64,000 nt of DNA from Clostridium aminobutyricum (GCF_017255415.1 NZ_JAFJZZ010000002.1:1-64000), one strand, 5' to 3'. Shown: positions 1-8,131, counted from the stretch's first letter. A program made the numbers and translations. The notes: a model not told the origin generated them from the letters alone.

Positions 1-301
1 ATAATGATGAATAAACTGTTTTTTATCAATACTCATAGTGTTCTCCATTTGCTCAAAGTAAATCAACGAACAACCGATAATTACATATTATCCTTTATTC
101 CTACAAATTATAACATAATATTTTACATTATACACCATTTTTTATATTTAGTACTTCTATATTACATTTATATAAATTATTTACTTATACAAAAACAGAC
201 ATATCTTGGAGAGCATCGCCTTTCAGATACCGCTGATAAACTTCGCCACTACAGTCTTTTACTTTTAGTTAAAACAGCCGGCAATTGAATCTACACCAGA
301 G
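1..301. other. AT-rich stretch with no supported gene
   Basis: This stretch is very AT-rich. The only open frame (4-288, +) translates to a low-complexity I/Y/L-rich peptide, has no clear ribosome binding site and resembles no family I know, so I do not call it a gene. I see no promoter or RNA structure. Confidence 0.5.
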
Positions 302-475
302 TTATTGATATTGGCTCCACAAAATCATAGTAAATATCCACTCGCTGGCTTTTGCTTCCTCTGGATTTTCTGTTTTTTTCATGAACTGTAATTCGTTCTA
401 AGTTCATTTAAAATCTTAGCATTGAGTTCCTTTATATCCGTATATTTTCCAATTAAAATTCTCGAATCCACTATC
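302..475 (-). pseudogene. Fragment of a large serine recombinase (TnpX/DUF4368-type C-terminus)
   Basis: On the minus strand two adjacent frames together spell the C-terminal region of a large serine recombinase of conjugative or mobilisable elements. One frame reads GKYTDIKELNAKILNEL. After a shift of frame the other reads LERITVHEKN, then SQRVDIYYDFVEPISI. In this family the segment KYTDI.EL...I..ELIE.I.VHE, followed by .Q.VDIYY.F.G, lies just before the C-terminus. The catalytic N-terminal resolvase domain is absent, and the frame is broken around position 395. It is a dead remnant. Family assignment is from recalled consensus and has not been tested by search. Confidence 0.6.
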
Positions 476-644
476 GCGGATTGTTTCATTGTATAAGATA
501 ATGCGTCATTTTCATAGATACAGCTCTAGGCGAAGATCGTGGAGATATAAGTGTAAATGTACTTCCCGTGTTTCACATTGTTATTGTACAATCTACTAGA
601 GAATTATTTGCGTTAAATTAAAATTAATTAACTTAATTTCATAA

Positions 645-698
645 CCACAAAAACAACCCCATTCTTCCTTATGATAAAAATGGGGTTGTTTTTCGTGG
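645..698 (-). terminator. Rho-independent terminator after the tRNA-Pro 3' remnant
   Basis: A long stem pairs AAAAACAACCCCAT with its complement across a loop of about 20 bases, and both ends are A/T-rich. It follows the tRNA 3' fragment at 696-720 on the minus strand, as expected if it was the original terminator of the tRNA gene before an insertion separated the two. Confidence 0.7.
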
Positions 699-720
699 TC
701 GAGACGACAGGATTCAAATT
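696..720 (-). repeat. Detached 3' end of tRNA-Pro (probable attachment-site remnant)
   Basis: The 25 bases here match the 3' end of the intact tRNA-Pro gene at 2588-2664 in 20 of the 25 aligned tRNA bases. The match covers the encoded CCA, the acceptor strand and most of the T arm. The 5' part of the tRNA is missing and the sequence diverges immediately. Both copies are followed on the minus strand by a terminator. This is the usual footprint of an element that integrated into a tRNA 3' end and brought a replacement end with it. The interval between the copies is about 1.9 kb and holds no integrase. Confidence 0.6.
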
Positions 721-864
721 TAATATTTTAATAATGATGCAATATGTTATTAAAGGCTCGAACGTGTTTATTTCAATACGTTGAGCCTTTTTATTTAGGG
801 TAATTAATGTTTGAAAATGTTAGCTGATTTTGGATTTTACGAGAAGATTTACAACAATTTCTCT

Positions 865-1938
865 TTATAGATACCTCTTGCACGATTCTGTTATCTCATC
901 AGCGTAATTATAAATATCATCAATGCTATTAATATCATATCTAACCGGTTTTTTATTCTCATCGGCCACAGTAATGTATTTTATGGACTGCATCAAATGA
1001 ATTCTGCATACCCATTTTCTATTATTATCATCCAAGAGAATACTGAAGTAACTTTCCGTATCTCGGTAATTTATCCGTTCGCAATTCACAGTAGTTCTAA
1101 GTATAGATTTTACAATAGCATAAGCTTCCAATTCTTCTATAGTAGTATCAATTTTCCTTACGATGCCTTCCTCTGCACTATCCTGTAAAATCGTTTCTTC
1201 AGCTGTTTTAATTTCCTCGTCATTTTCTTTACTGAGAGCGCTCTTGATCTTAGTATTCATAGAATCATTAATATGTTGCTGAAGTGCACGCTTTATCAGC
1301 GGCGTGAATTTATCCATGACTTTTTGATTTTTTGTTCCATTATATACTTCATTTAAAATCACTTTGGCAAATTCAGGAGAAGGGTTTTCTAATTCTTTGG
1401 AGAACCATTCTTTTATAAGCCGATTATACTTTAACTCTTCTGCCGTATTTAGGATACTATCTATATCAAGCGCATCTTTTGTGAACTTTTTAAGCTCTAT
1501 AAAATCCCTATCTTTCATATTTAATAAGTCGATAGTTAAGAATGGGGTATCATCCATTCTGTTTTTATTTTCAAGATCAGTATAAAATCTGTAAACAATA
1601 CCATTAGTCAAGATCGCGAACTTTGCAGCAGTGGTCGTTCCAAAATATCTAAAAAGCTGATTTCCATGTTTTTCTAAATTTTCACTGCAAGACTTACACT
1701 CAATAAAAATAAGAGGGTTTTCATCAACTATGATCGCATAATCAATTTTTTCTCCTTTTTTTATCCCTACATCAGCTATATATTCAGGAACAAATTCAAG
1801 AGGATTGAAAACATCATAACCTAGCAACTGGAAAAACGGCATAACAAAAGATGTTTTAGTCGCCTCCTCTGTGGAAATAGAAGCCTGTAAGGTTGTAATA
1901 CGTTCTATGAACTGTCTGATTTTTTCATTAAATTCCAT
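865..1938 (-). CDS. Stand-alone HsdR-N-type restriction endonuclease-like protein
   Basis: The 357-residue protein resembles the N-terminal nuclease domain of type I restriction R subunits, which is also found as a free-standing protein in mobile regions. Residues 55-85 carry a PD-(D/E)XK-like core: an acidic residue in KIDYAIIV, then IFIECKS supplying the E-x-K. This is followed by QLFRYFGTT and FAILTNGIVYRFYTD, which are typical of HSDR_N. No helicase domain, methylase or specificity subunit is nearby. The C-terminal half (about 200-357) is acidic and I do not recognise it. The gene lies between the two tRNA-Pro ends, which suggests it was cargo of an integrated element. It may act in defence, but this is not shown. 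Confidence 0.7.
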   Translation of the reverse strand: MEFNEKIRQFIERITTLQASISTEEATKTSFVMPFFQLLGYDVFNPLEFVPEYIADVGIKKGEKIDYAIIVDENPLIFIECKSCSENLEKHGNQLFRYFGTTTAAKFAILTNGIVYRFYTDLENKNRMDDTPFLTIDLLNMKDRDFIELKKFTKDALDIDSILNTAEELKYNRLIKEWFSKELENPSPEFAKVILNEVYNGTKNQKVMDKFTPLIKRALQQHINDSMNTKIKSALSKENDEEIKTAEETILQDSAEEGIVRKIDTTIEELEAYAIVKSILRTTVNCERINYRDTESYFSILLDDNNRKWVCRIHLMQSIKYITVADENKKPVRYDINSIDDIYNYADEITESCKRYL

Positions 1939-2155
1939 GTCTCACGCTCTCCTTTTACTAAATACATTGGTATAACTTTACAGATATTATAATTTTATCA
2001 TACTCCAAGTTCTAAGATATTACAACATATTACATTATAGGTAAGATTTAAAAACAATAAAAAAGCTGCATAAATTTTATAGTAAAATTTGGCCTTTACT
2101 AATTATTTTAAAGTATATATAACTCATAAATATTAAAATTAAAGGAGATATTCTA

Positions 2156-2353
2156 ATGGCAGATTTTGAAGCCAGAAAAGAATTGCAGAAACTTGAAAAT
2201 GAGCTAGATGAAGATGAATACGAAATTTATAAATTCAAAGTCATAGGTAGATGGCCTTATCTTAAGATTACACCGGAAGAGGTACAAGAAAGAATCTATG
2301 TGACTCAAGGTAAAATAGATTCTCTTAAGATAAGATTAGGAATGTTCTATTGA
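2156..2353 (+). CDS. Small hypothetical protein
   Basis: This 65-residue, charged, probably helical protein is preceded by a good ribosome binding site (AAAGGAGATATTCTA before ATG). The N-terminal half is rich in E, D and K (ARKELQKLENELDEDEYE) and looks like a coiled coil. No family is recognised. It lies within the putative element bounded by the tRNA-Pro ends and is the only plus-strand gene there. Its ribosome binding site makes it more credible than most short open frames in this window. Confidence 0.6.
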   Translation: MADFEARKELQKLENELDEDEYEIYKFKVIGRWPYLKITPEEVQERIYVTQGKIDSLKIRLGMFY

Positions 2354-2366
2354 TCAATATCCCCGG

Positions 2367-2465
2367 TCATTGAGCTACGCTATACTTTGGCGGAATACTT
2401 ACCAACATAGGTACATGATCCGGGCATAATTCTGCTTCAATGATCTCAATTCCTTTCTGAACCTA
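2367..2465 (-). pseudogene. IS200/IS605-family transposase (tnpA) fragment
   Basis: The minus-strand frame reads KGIEIIEAELCPDHVPML followed by VSIPPKYSVAQ and a stop. This matches the centre of Y1 (HUH) transposases of IS200, whose consensus is (V/I)EAE.CPDHIHMLV.IPPK.SVS. The second His of the HUH motif is Pro here, the catalytic Tyr region is missing, and the frame is closed on both sides by stops. It is a decayed insertion sequence lying 3' to the tRNA-Pro gene. Confidence 0.7.
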
Positions 2466-2561
2466 ATCTATTTTAACAAATGGAGGTTTTTATTTCCTGT
2501 CCATAGCTAAAGCTTTTTATTCTCACCTGCATAGCAGGTGGATTTCATTAACAATAAAAAA

Positions 2562-2585
2562 AGAACGTTGAAATTTCAACGTTCT
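2562..2585 (-). terminator. Terminator of the tRNA-Thr/tRNA-Pro unit
   Basis: A perfect 24-base palindrome (AGAACGTTGAAA and its complement) is followed on the minus strand by a run of seven T. It begins three bases after the encoded CCA of tRNA-Pro. Confidence 0.9.
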
Positions 2586-2587
2586 AA

Positions 2588-2664
2588 TGGTCGGGACGAC
2601 AGGATTCGAACCTGCGGCCTATTACTCCCGAAGCAATCGCGCTACCAAGCTGCGCCACGTCCCG
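2588..2664 (-). tRNA. tRNA-Pro (anticodon CGG), CCA encoded
   Basis: A complete cloverleaf is visible. The acceptor strands CGGGACG and CGTCCCG pair. The D arm is GCGC/GCGC. The anticodon stem is ATTGC/GTAAT with a TTCGGGA loop, giving anticodon CGG, and the T arm carries GGTTCGAATCC. Discriminator A and CCA are encoded. The gene is nine bases downstream of tRNA-Thr and co-transcribed with it. Its 3' end is duplicated at 696-720. Confidence 0.95.
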
Positions 2665-2673
2665 GAAATAGTT

Positions 2674-2749
2674 TGGAGCTACTGGTGGGACTCGAACCCA
2701 CTACCTGCACGTTACGAATGTGCTGCTCTGCCAGATGAGCTACAGTAGC
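2674..2749 (-). tRNA. tRNA-Thr (anticodon CGT), CCA encoded
   Basis: The acceptor strands GCTACTG and CAGTAGC pair, and the D arm is GCTC/GAGC. The anticodon loop TTCGTAA gives anticodon CGT, which reads ACG. The T arm contains GGGTTCGAGTCCC, and CCA is encoded. The anticodon stem has one A.C mismatch at its base next to the loop. It is transcribed before tRNA-Pro. Confidence 0.95.
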
Positions 2750-2848
2750 AAATAGTCAATAATGAAATCTTAGCACTGACTTGTTTAATTGTCAATACTG
2801 GATTATCGTCCAGCAATTGACGACTTCATGCCTAAGTTCATTTATAAA

Positions 2849-2886
2849 AAGGGCGCCACATAACTGTTTTCATGAAGCGCTCTTCT
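2849..2886 (-). terminator. Probable terminator of the 2896-3465 gene
   Basis: GGGCGC pairs with GCGCTC across a loop of about 20 bases, with one G.T pair, just past the stop codon of the minus-strand gene. A short T-rich tail follows on the minus strand. Confidence 0.55.
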
Positions 2887-2895
2887 TTAAAACGC

Positions 2896-3465
2896 TTAAA
2901 TGTTGAATTGTTTAATTATTCCGCACGCCATCTGGTCGGCCATCATCAACATTTGAGTTTGCATGTTATCATATTGATCAATACTTTCTTGGTACTTCCC
3001 TGTAAGTATTTGGGTCGCTTGATTCTCAACCATTTTCAAGTGGTCATTAAGCATAGCTTGCCAGGCCTGTGTATTCCAATAAGGGCTCATATCCCCTAAT
3101 AGCACAGCAATATCTGTTGCATTTTGATACCATTTCTCGCGTTGTTCATTCACAGTTTTGGTATCTCCATCTTTTGCTGCATTAACCAGCTGCCCAGCGA
3201 TAAGCAAATGATCCCTCAGTAGTTCCTCAAACTCCATCGCATACTGGTTGCCAAAAAAAATGCTTAGCAGGTAAGCGAAATCCGTTGGATTTCGCAGCAG
3301 CCTCTTCGTCACATCGTCTAAATCCTCTGAATTAAATGCCGTACTAATTGTGAAACCCCGTGTCCATATTGCATGGTCCATCCAGAGTCTTCTTAATATA
3401 TTATATAGCTCTACTTCTTTTGGTGATAAGTTGCCTTCCATACAATCAAGCGGTCGATTCTCCAT
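2896..3465 (-). CDS. Conserved hypothetical protein, helical, clostridial type
   Basis: The 189-residue soluble protein is predicted to be mostly alpha-helical. It contains the segment LRRLWMDHAIWTRGFTI near residue 25, and a second D-H pair in ELLRDHLLIAGQLV near 80. This spacing of W..H..W and D.H motifs is typical of a clostridial/bacillar protein family often annotated only as hypothetical or, without basis, as acetylglutamate kinase. There is no signal peptide. A good ribosome binding site (GGAGGGAAAGAG) precedes the ATG. The gene appears monocistronic. I cannot assign a function. Confidence 0.7.
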   Translation of the reverse strand: MENRPLDCMEGNLSPKEVELYNILRRLWMDHAIWTRGFTISTAFNSEDLDDVTKRLLRNPTDFAYLLSIFFGNQYAMEFEELLRDHLLIAGQLVNAAKDGDTKTVNEQREKWYQNATDIAVLLGDMSPYWNTQAWQAMLNDHLKMVENQATQILTGKYQESIDQYDNMQTQMLMMADQMACGIIKQFNI

Positions 3466-3553
3466 CTCTTTCCCTCCTTATTTATATAATAACATTTTAT
3501 GCTATATAGCAATTTCACCTAGGATTATACGCTGATGCCATACACGTTAAGTT

Positions 3554-4555
3554 CTATCTCTTTATAATGTAGATGGTATATAAAATATAGATTAATATCA
3601 TCGTAAACCCTTCAAATTTACTGATCGCTCGGCGGGTCAAAAGGTAAGCAAAAATATATAGACTCATTATAATAAGAACACCTATATCAATAAACGCCGC
3701 CATTGTCACCGCCATCGGATGCAGGAAACCGGATATTCCTAAAATAAAAAGGATATTAAAAATATTTGATCCGATCACATTTCCAACGGCAATTTCATTC
3801 TCACCTTTTCTGACCGCAGCCACTGAAGTTGCCAATGCCGGCAAAGAAGTTCCGATTCCAACAATTATCAGTCCGATCAAAGTTTGGCTTACTCCGAAAG
3901 CTTTGGCCAGTGCACAAGCATTGTCCGCTGCAAGGTTCCCTCCGACCGCCAGAGCAGCAATGCCCCCCACAATATAAAGAATATTGGCAGCATAGCCTGA
4001 CTTTGAATACTCCGATGTGGAAAATTTTTTTCTTCCTTTTGGTTCACTGCTTACAGTCTCAAAGATAAAAACAGCAAACAAGAAGAGCAAAAGGACCGCT
4101 TCGGTTCTGTCAAGAACTCCAATATTCTGATTTAACGGATGAAACGTATCTAATCCTGCATATAACGGAGACCAAGGCAAATAACTATCCGCAATAAAAA
4201 ACAATAGGATTACCGCGAGAAGAGTTTGATAAGGAAAGGTTTTATCACGGACAGATGGGAGCACCGGTATAGGCCTTAACAATGCGCAGAGTCCAAGAAC
4301 ACCCAGCACATTAAAAATATTTGAGCCAATAATAGTACTAATGGCCATTTCATTTGCACCTTTCAAGCTGGCAGATACACTAACGGCCAATTCCGGTGCG
4401 CTCGTTCCCATAGAAACCATTGTGAGCCCTATCACCATACCGGATACTTTTAATTTTTTTGCCATACAAGAGCTTCCATCTACCAGTGCATCGGCGCCTT
4501 TTATCAATAAGATAAACCCTACAATAAGTAATACAAGATTTGCTATACTTCCCAT
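3554..4555 (-). CDS. Calcium/sodium antiporter, CaCA family (YrbG-like)
   Basis: The 333-residue integral membrane protein has about ten hydrophobic segments arranged as two homologous halves. Each half carries the alpha-repeat signature of the Ca2+/cation antiporter family: GMVIGLTMVSMGTSAPELAV near residue 40, and GIGTSLPALATSVAA with GSNIFN near 230-265. In the family these repeats form the ion-binding site, including the acidic residue in SAPE. In the second half the equivalent position reads SLPA, as in several YrbG-type members. It exchanges cytoplasmic Ca2+ or another cation for Na+ at the plasma membrane. The family is clear; the cation is not determined. Confidence 0.9.
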   Translation of the reverse strand: MGSIANLVLLIVGFILLIKGADALVDGSSCMAKKLKVSGMVIGLTMVSMGTSAPELAVSVSASLKGANEMAISTIIGSNIFNVLGVLGLCALLRPIPVLPSVRDKTFPYQTLLAVILLFFIADSYLPWSPLYAGLDTFHPLNQNIGVLDRTEAVLLLFLFAVFIFETVSSEPKGRKKFSTSEYSKSGYAANILYIVGGIAALAVGGNLAADNACALAKAFGVSQTLIGLIIVGIGTSLPALATSVAAVRKGENEIAVGNVIGSNIFNILFILGISGFLHPMAVTMAAFIDIGVLIIMSLYIFAYLLTRRAISKFEGFTMILIYILYTIYIIKR

Positions 4556-4635
4556 TCTTATTATCCTCCTTGCTTCTGTACTTCATAAACCTTACTCTCT
4601 CGTTTTTGCTTATAGGTTTCTTACGTAACAAAAAA

Positions 4636-4665
4636 ACTTCTATTTCAAAAAGCTGCAATAGAAGT
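4636..4665 (-). terminator. Terminator between the AAA ATPase and antiporter genes
   Basis: ACTTCTATT pairs with AATAGAAGT across a 12-base loop. On the minus strand it is followed by seven T. It separates the ATPase gene from the antiporter gene. Confidence 0.85.
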
Positions 4666-4792
4666 CATGTCTTCTGTGTTTTTATTTGTTACCGCCCTAA
4701 ACTACCATTCCGTGCAATCTGCTGTATTATAAAATTATGAAATAGCGGTAGAGGTTATTCATTTAATTTTAGGAATTCTGTCATTCATTTCT

Positions 4793-5596
4793 TCATTTGA
4801 ATGCTTCTTCATTTTTCTTGAAAAAGTCATAAAAATAGCGTACATTCTCTAAATCACTCCAACGGCTTACGCTCAACTCTTTCGAATCCAAATTGAAAAT
4901 TTTGCCTTGCAAGGTTCCAAGCATGAAGGGTGAATGCGTTGCTACGATAAACTGACAAGATAAATACCTGGTTGCTTCGTTAATTTTTTCTGCCAGTAAA
5001 ACTTGATTTTGAGGCGACAAAGACATCTCCGGCTCATCAAGCAAATATAGACAGTCTGGATAAATACTATCCTCCAGCACTTGCAGGGTGGTTTCTCCAT
5101 TTGAATATTTTTCTTGATTAAATAGCATGATATCCATTTTCTTTTTTAACTCATAGGAATTCGCAAAACGTTTCACCGCATCTTCTTCCATGCCTTCCGA
5201 AGCTTTTTGAAACAGATAGCTTTCCTTTAAAATCATCGCCTGCTGTATCTTCTTAACGACATACATTACATCCTCACTTTTGATATAGCGGCTGTGCTTA
5301 GGCAAATCGAAAAGAGGTTTGCCGTTCTCCTTCTCTCCTAAGGTGAAATCACATTCCTCTAAAAAGATTTGAAACCAAGGATTAATATCCGCTCCGCACT
5401 CTGCTCCTGTCATTTTCAGCTTGTTAGCGATGATATTGAGAAGCGTCGATTTACCGGAGGCATTGTTTCCGTATAAAATGCTGATCGGTTCAAAAACCAG
5501 CCAGTCACACTCTTTTTTTGTAAAAATATTATAGGGATATACATTTGTATTGGGAATTTTCCGTTCAGAAAGTTTGAAAGCTCTTAAATAAATCAT
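4793..5596 (-). CDS. AAA family ATPase (RecF/SMC-like ABC ATPase)
   Basis: This 267-residue protein is a compact ABC-type ATPase of the kind annotated as an AAA family ATPase. Walker A is GNNASGKST near residue 45. Walker B is LYLLDEPEMSLS near residue 190, with the following D-loop-like residues SPQNQVLL and a switch His in FIVATHSPF. The central part (about 70-160) is short, so there is no long coiled coil. No nuclease or toxin partner is adjacent, so a role in defence or repair is only possible, not supported. It has its own terminator. The ribosome binding site (TAGGAG) is rather distant from the ATG. Confidence 0.8.
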   Translation of the reverse strand: MIYLRAFKLSERKIPNTNVYPYNIFTKKECDWLVFEPISILYGNNASGKSTLLNIIANKLKMTGAECGADINPWFQIFLEECDFTLGEKENGKPLFDLPKHSRYIKSEDVMYVVKKIQQAMILKESYLFQKASEGMEEDAVKRFANSYELKKKMDIMLFNQEKYSNGETTLQVLEDSIYPDCLYLLDEPEMSLSPQNQVLLAEKINEATRYLSCQFIVATHSPFMLGTLQGKIFNLDSKELSVSRWSDLENVRYFYDFFKKNEEAFK

Positions 5597-5735
5597 GCTG
5601 GTCTAACTGCTCCTATCTATCAAAATACTCTGGAATCAGTTTATCATAAGAGCGTCCCACATTCAAACATTTGTTCTTTTTTATTTTTCTTGTATATTTC
5701 ATTGATTTTAATTCAAACAAACAAAATTGAATAAA

Positions 5736-5762
5736 AAAAGAGAACATTGCTGCTCTCTTCTA
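5736..5762 (-). terminator. Terminator after the FMN reductase gene
   Basis: AGAGA and TCTCT form a stem around a GC-containing loop, followed on the minus strand by seven T. Confidence 0.7.
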
Positions 5763-5841
5763 CTTTTATTTAAATACCCCGTTTGAATAACGTGTACATC
5801 TTTTCCATTTTTGTCATTTCGATCTTTGAAAAAGCCCACTG

Positions 5842-6396
5842 CTATTGTTGAATAAATTCAACAAATGCTTTTGCTTGTTTCTCCAAAAACGGAGCACTGG
5901 TCGTCAGTTCAAGTTTCCCTTCTTGGTTCAATTGCTGCATTGCACTCGGTATGGTCAAGCGCGGAGAATTCATCACCTTCATATTTAAAAAGCTTATCAG
6001 TGTCACCAAATGATCCTGCGCCATTGCCGTCCCAGTCATGGCAGGTGAAATACCGCTTATTGCTGCGGGCTTGCCGATAAGTACCGGTGGCTCACTTTCA
6101 CTAACCGGACGCGATAGCCAATCCAAAAGATTTTTCAACACACCGGAAAAGAAGTGATTATATTCAGGTGTAAAAAACCAAATACCGTCTGCTTCCTTTA
6201 TCTTTTCTCTCACACGTTTTACAGCTTCCGGTGCGGGAAATTCAATATCTTGATTCATCAATGGAATATCTCCAAACTCAATCAGTTCAAATTCAGCTTC
6301 GTCTCCAACAACTGCCTTTGCAGCTAAAGCCAACTGGCGGTTATAGGAATCTTTTCTAAGTGATCCGACTATTGCTACTATTTTCGTTTTTCCCAT
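5842..6396 (-). CDS. NADPH-dependent FMN reductase family protein
   Basis: The 184-residue flavodoxin-like oxidoreductase begins VAIVGSLRKDSYNRQLA, the phosphate-binding loop for FMN. It continues with FFTPEYNHFFSGVLKNLLDW, the P-E-Y-N motif that contacts the flavin in this family (ArsH/YieF/chromate reductase type). It probably reduces quinones or other small electron acceptors with NAD(P)H in the cytoplasm. I chose the start at 6396 because AGAAGGGAGAAAAA lies directly before it. The longer open frame begins in sequence without a ribosome binding site. It is monocistronic, with a terminator after it. Confidence 0.88.
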   Translation of the reverse strand: MGKTKIVAIVGSLRKDSYNRQLALAAKAVVGDEAEFELIEFGDIPLMNQDIEFPAPEAVKRVREKIKEADGIWFFTPEYNHFFSGVLKNLLDWLSRPVSESEPPVLIGKPAAISGISPAMTGTAMAQDHLVTLISFLNMKVMNSPRLTIPSAMQQLNQEGKLELTTSAPFLEKQAKAFVEFIQQ

Positions 6397-6511
6397 TTTT
6401 TCTCCCTTCTTTCTAAACAAAATCTTTTTGTTCATTTTCCCTATGCAATATTGATATCCTGTGATCGGAAATTTAAACAACTTTCTTTCATTATTTTTAG
6501 TTTAATAGATT

Positions 6512-6566
6512 TAAAACCTCTTTTGACGGATTCACGGGTTGCTGAGCCTATCTCAAGAGGTTTTTA
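6512..6566 (-). terminator. Terminator after the 4-hydroxybutyryl-CoA dehydratase-like gene
   Basis: AAAACCTCTT pairs with AAGAGGTTTTT across a loop of about 32 bases. Its position just past the minus-strand stop at 6614 and before the FMN reductase gene fits a terminator that can work on both strands. Confidence 0.75.
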
Positions 6567-6613
6567 AATTATACGATTATTCGATTATCCGGCTTTATTT
6601 CGCCAATACACTT

Positions 6614-8062
6614 CTATTCTTTTATCTTCGCAATGTTCTTTGCTAGGCCCTTCTTGTGCTCAAAGTTTCCTAATCGTCCAATCATGATTCTCTGTGCCTG
6701 AGGAGAACCTGCTCCGTGCATCGATTCAGTAATATAGCCAACCGCGCCTGTTCCCAGAGTTAGATTTTCAATTAATCTCATAACGCGCATACGGCTTTCT
6801 GTAGGTACGGAATCCACACCCTTCAAATACTTTTCTATGTAATGCCCGATTTCTTTGCTTCTGAAATCCTTTTCGGAAGGCTGAGAAACCATGATACCTC
6901 CTGCAATATCTTGTGCAAGACGTCCTATTTCATAAGGGAATCTCGTTACATTCTGCTTACATACGTTTGCCAGCATTAAGTCGATTAAATAAGCGCCTGA
7001 CGGAGTTTTTACGCCTTCATAGGAACATGCCAACGCGGATGAAAAAATGGTTTCATTTAGATGCGTCATTTCAATTAGCTTGTCCTTAATGTGAGAAGCT
7101 TTTTGTACACCATTGTAGTCAGCAGATAAGGCAGCAGCTCCGATTAATACGTCGCCAACTCCTACTTTACAAGCATAGCTTGGTCTATGATGTCCTGCAA
7201 AACGTTCTACAATCATGCCAGCGAATTCTGTTTCTCCGTCTAAGAAAATACGATTATTCGGAACAAAGACATGGTCAAATACAACCAGTGCTTCATGTCC
7301 GCCAAACTCACTGTTTCCTAAATCAATTTCAGTGCCTTCCAGTTTTCTGGTATCACAGGATTGACGTCCGTAAATAATCGTGATTCCCGGAGAATCCGTA
7401 GGGACAGAAAAGGAAACCGCATAGTCTTTATCTTCCTCAGACATGGCAATGGTGGGCATACACAATACTTCATGTGAATTCACAATTCCCGTTTGATGAG
7501 CCTTGCATCCATTGACTACAATACCATCTTCACGTCTTTCAACTACACGTAAATATAAATCAGGGTCTTTCTGCTTGCTAGGAGATAATCCTCTGTCACC
7601 CTTCGTGTCTGTCATGGCACCATCTGTTACCAAGTCCTCTTTCTGCACATAAAGTAAAAATTCCTTTACATTATCCAGGTAATGAGTGCCGTATTTTTGG
7701 TCTACCTCATAAGCGGTACTATATACAGCATTTAGTGCATCTTGTCCAACGCATCGTTGGAAGCAGCAAGCGGTTTTTTGACCTAACATTCGTTGTCTCT
7801 TTACTTTTTGAACTAAGTCAGAAGTGCTTTGGAATACATGATTATACAAGTTCACTTTTTCTCCGGTCAAATGTGATTTTACCGTCATCAAACCTTCATA
7901 TAACGGGTCCAAAGCTAAGTCATAGGTTAAGGCAACCGCATTCATAGATGGTACGATAATCGGGTGCTCTACTGGACATTCCACTTTTTCACCAAACATG
8001 TAAACGTTCAAATTCAATTTACGTAGGCTTTCAATATACTCTTTACCGGTTCTTAATGTCAT
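6614..8062 (-). CDS. abfD: 4-hydroxybutyryl-CoA dehydratase / vinylacetyl-CoA isomerase-like (AbfD family)
   Basis: The 482-residue protein belongs to the 4-hydroxyphenylacetate 3-hydroxylase fold and closely follows recalled AbfD of Clostridium aminobutyricum. That enzyme uses FAD and a [4Fe-4S] cluster to turn 4-hydroxybutyryl-CoA into crotonyl-CoA. CCFQRC (Cys100, Cys104) matches two cluster cysteines. HHRPSYAC supplies the His and third Cys, but the His-to-Cys spacing is one residue shorter than in the reference, with an extra His just before. GAMTDPKGDRG-like and YGRQSCDTRK motifs are present. The start at 8062 follows GGAAGGG, and a good sigma-A promoter lies upstream. A different 4-hydroxyacyl-CoA substrate is possible. 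Confidence 0.85.
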   Translation of the reverse strand: MTLRTGKEYIESLRKLNLNVYMFGEKVECPVEHPIIVPSMNAVALTYDLALDPLYEGLMTVKSHLTGEKVNLYNHVFQSTSDLVQKVKRQRMLGQKTACCFQRCVGQDALNAVYSTAYEVDQKYGTHYLDNVKEFLLYVQKEDLVTDGAMTDTKGDRGLSPSKQKDPDLYLRVVERREDGIVVNGCKAHQTGIVNSHEVLCMPTIAMSEEDKDYAVSFSVPTDSPGITIIYGRQSCDTRKLEGTEIDLGNSEFGGHEALVVFDHVFVPNNRIFLDGETEFAGMIVERFAGHHRPSYACKVGVGDVLIGAAALSADYNGVQKASHIKDKLIEMTHLNETIFSSALACSYEGVKTPSGAYLIDLMLANVCKQNVTRFPYEIGRLAQDIAGGIMVSQPSEKDFRSKEIGHYIEKYLKGVDSVPTESRMRVMRLIENLTLGTGAVGYITESMHGAGSPQAQRIMIGRLGNFEHKKGLAKNIAKIKE

Positions 8063-8131
8063 AACTGTGCCCTTCCTTTCTCTTATGCAGCAGTAAAGCT
8101 GCATTCTCTTAAATATTTCCTATTTAAGTTA

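Noticed and set aside
4-288. 94-residue open frame at the left edge
   Set aside because: Low-complexity I/Y/L-rich translation of AT-rich DNA, no ribosome binding site, no family.
2538-2738. Open frame across the two tRNA genes
   Set aside because: It is a translation of the tRNA-Pro and tRNA-Thr sequences on the opposite strand, a familiar false protein.
4380-4658. 92-residue minus-strand frame beside the antiporter
   Set aside because: It is the antiporter gene read in another frame with the terminator region attached.
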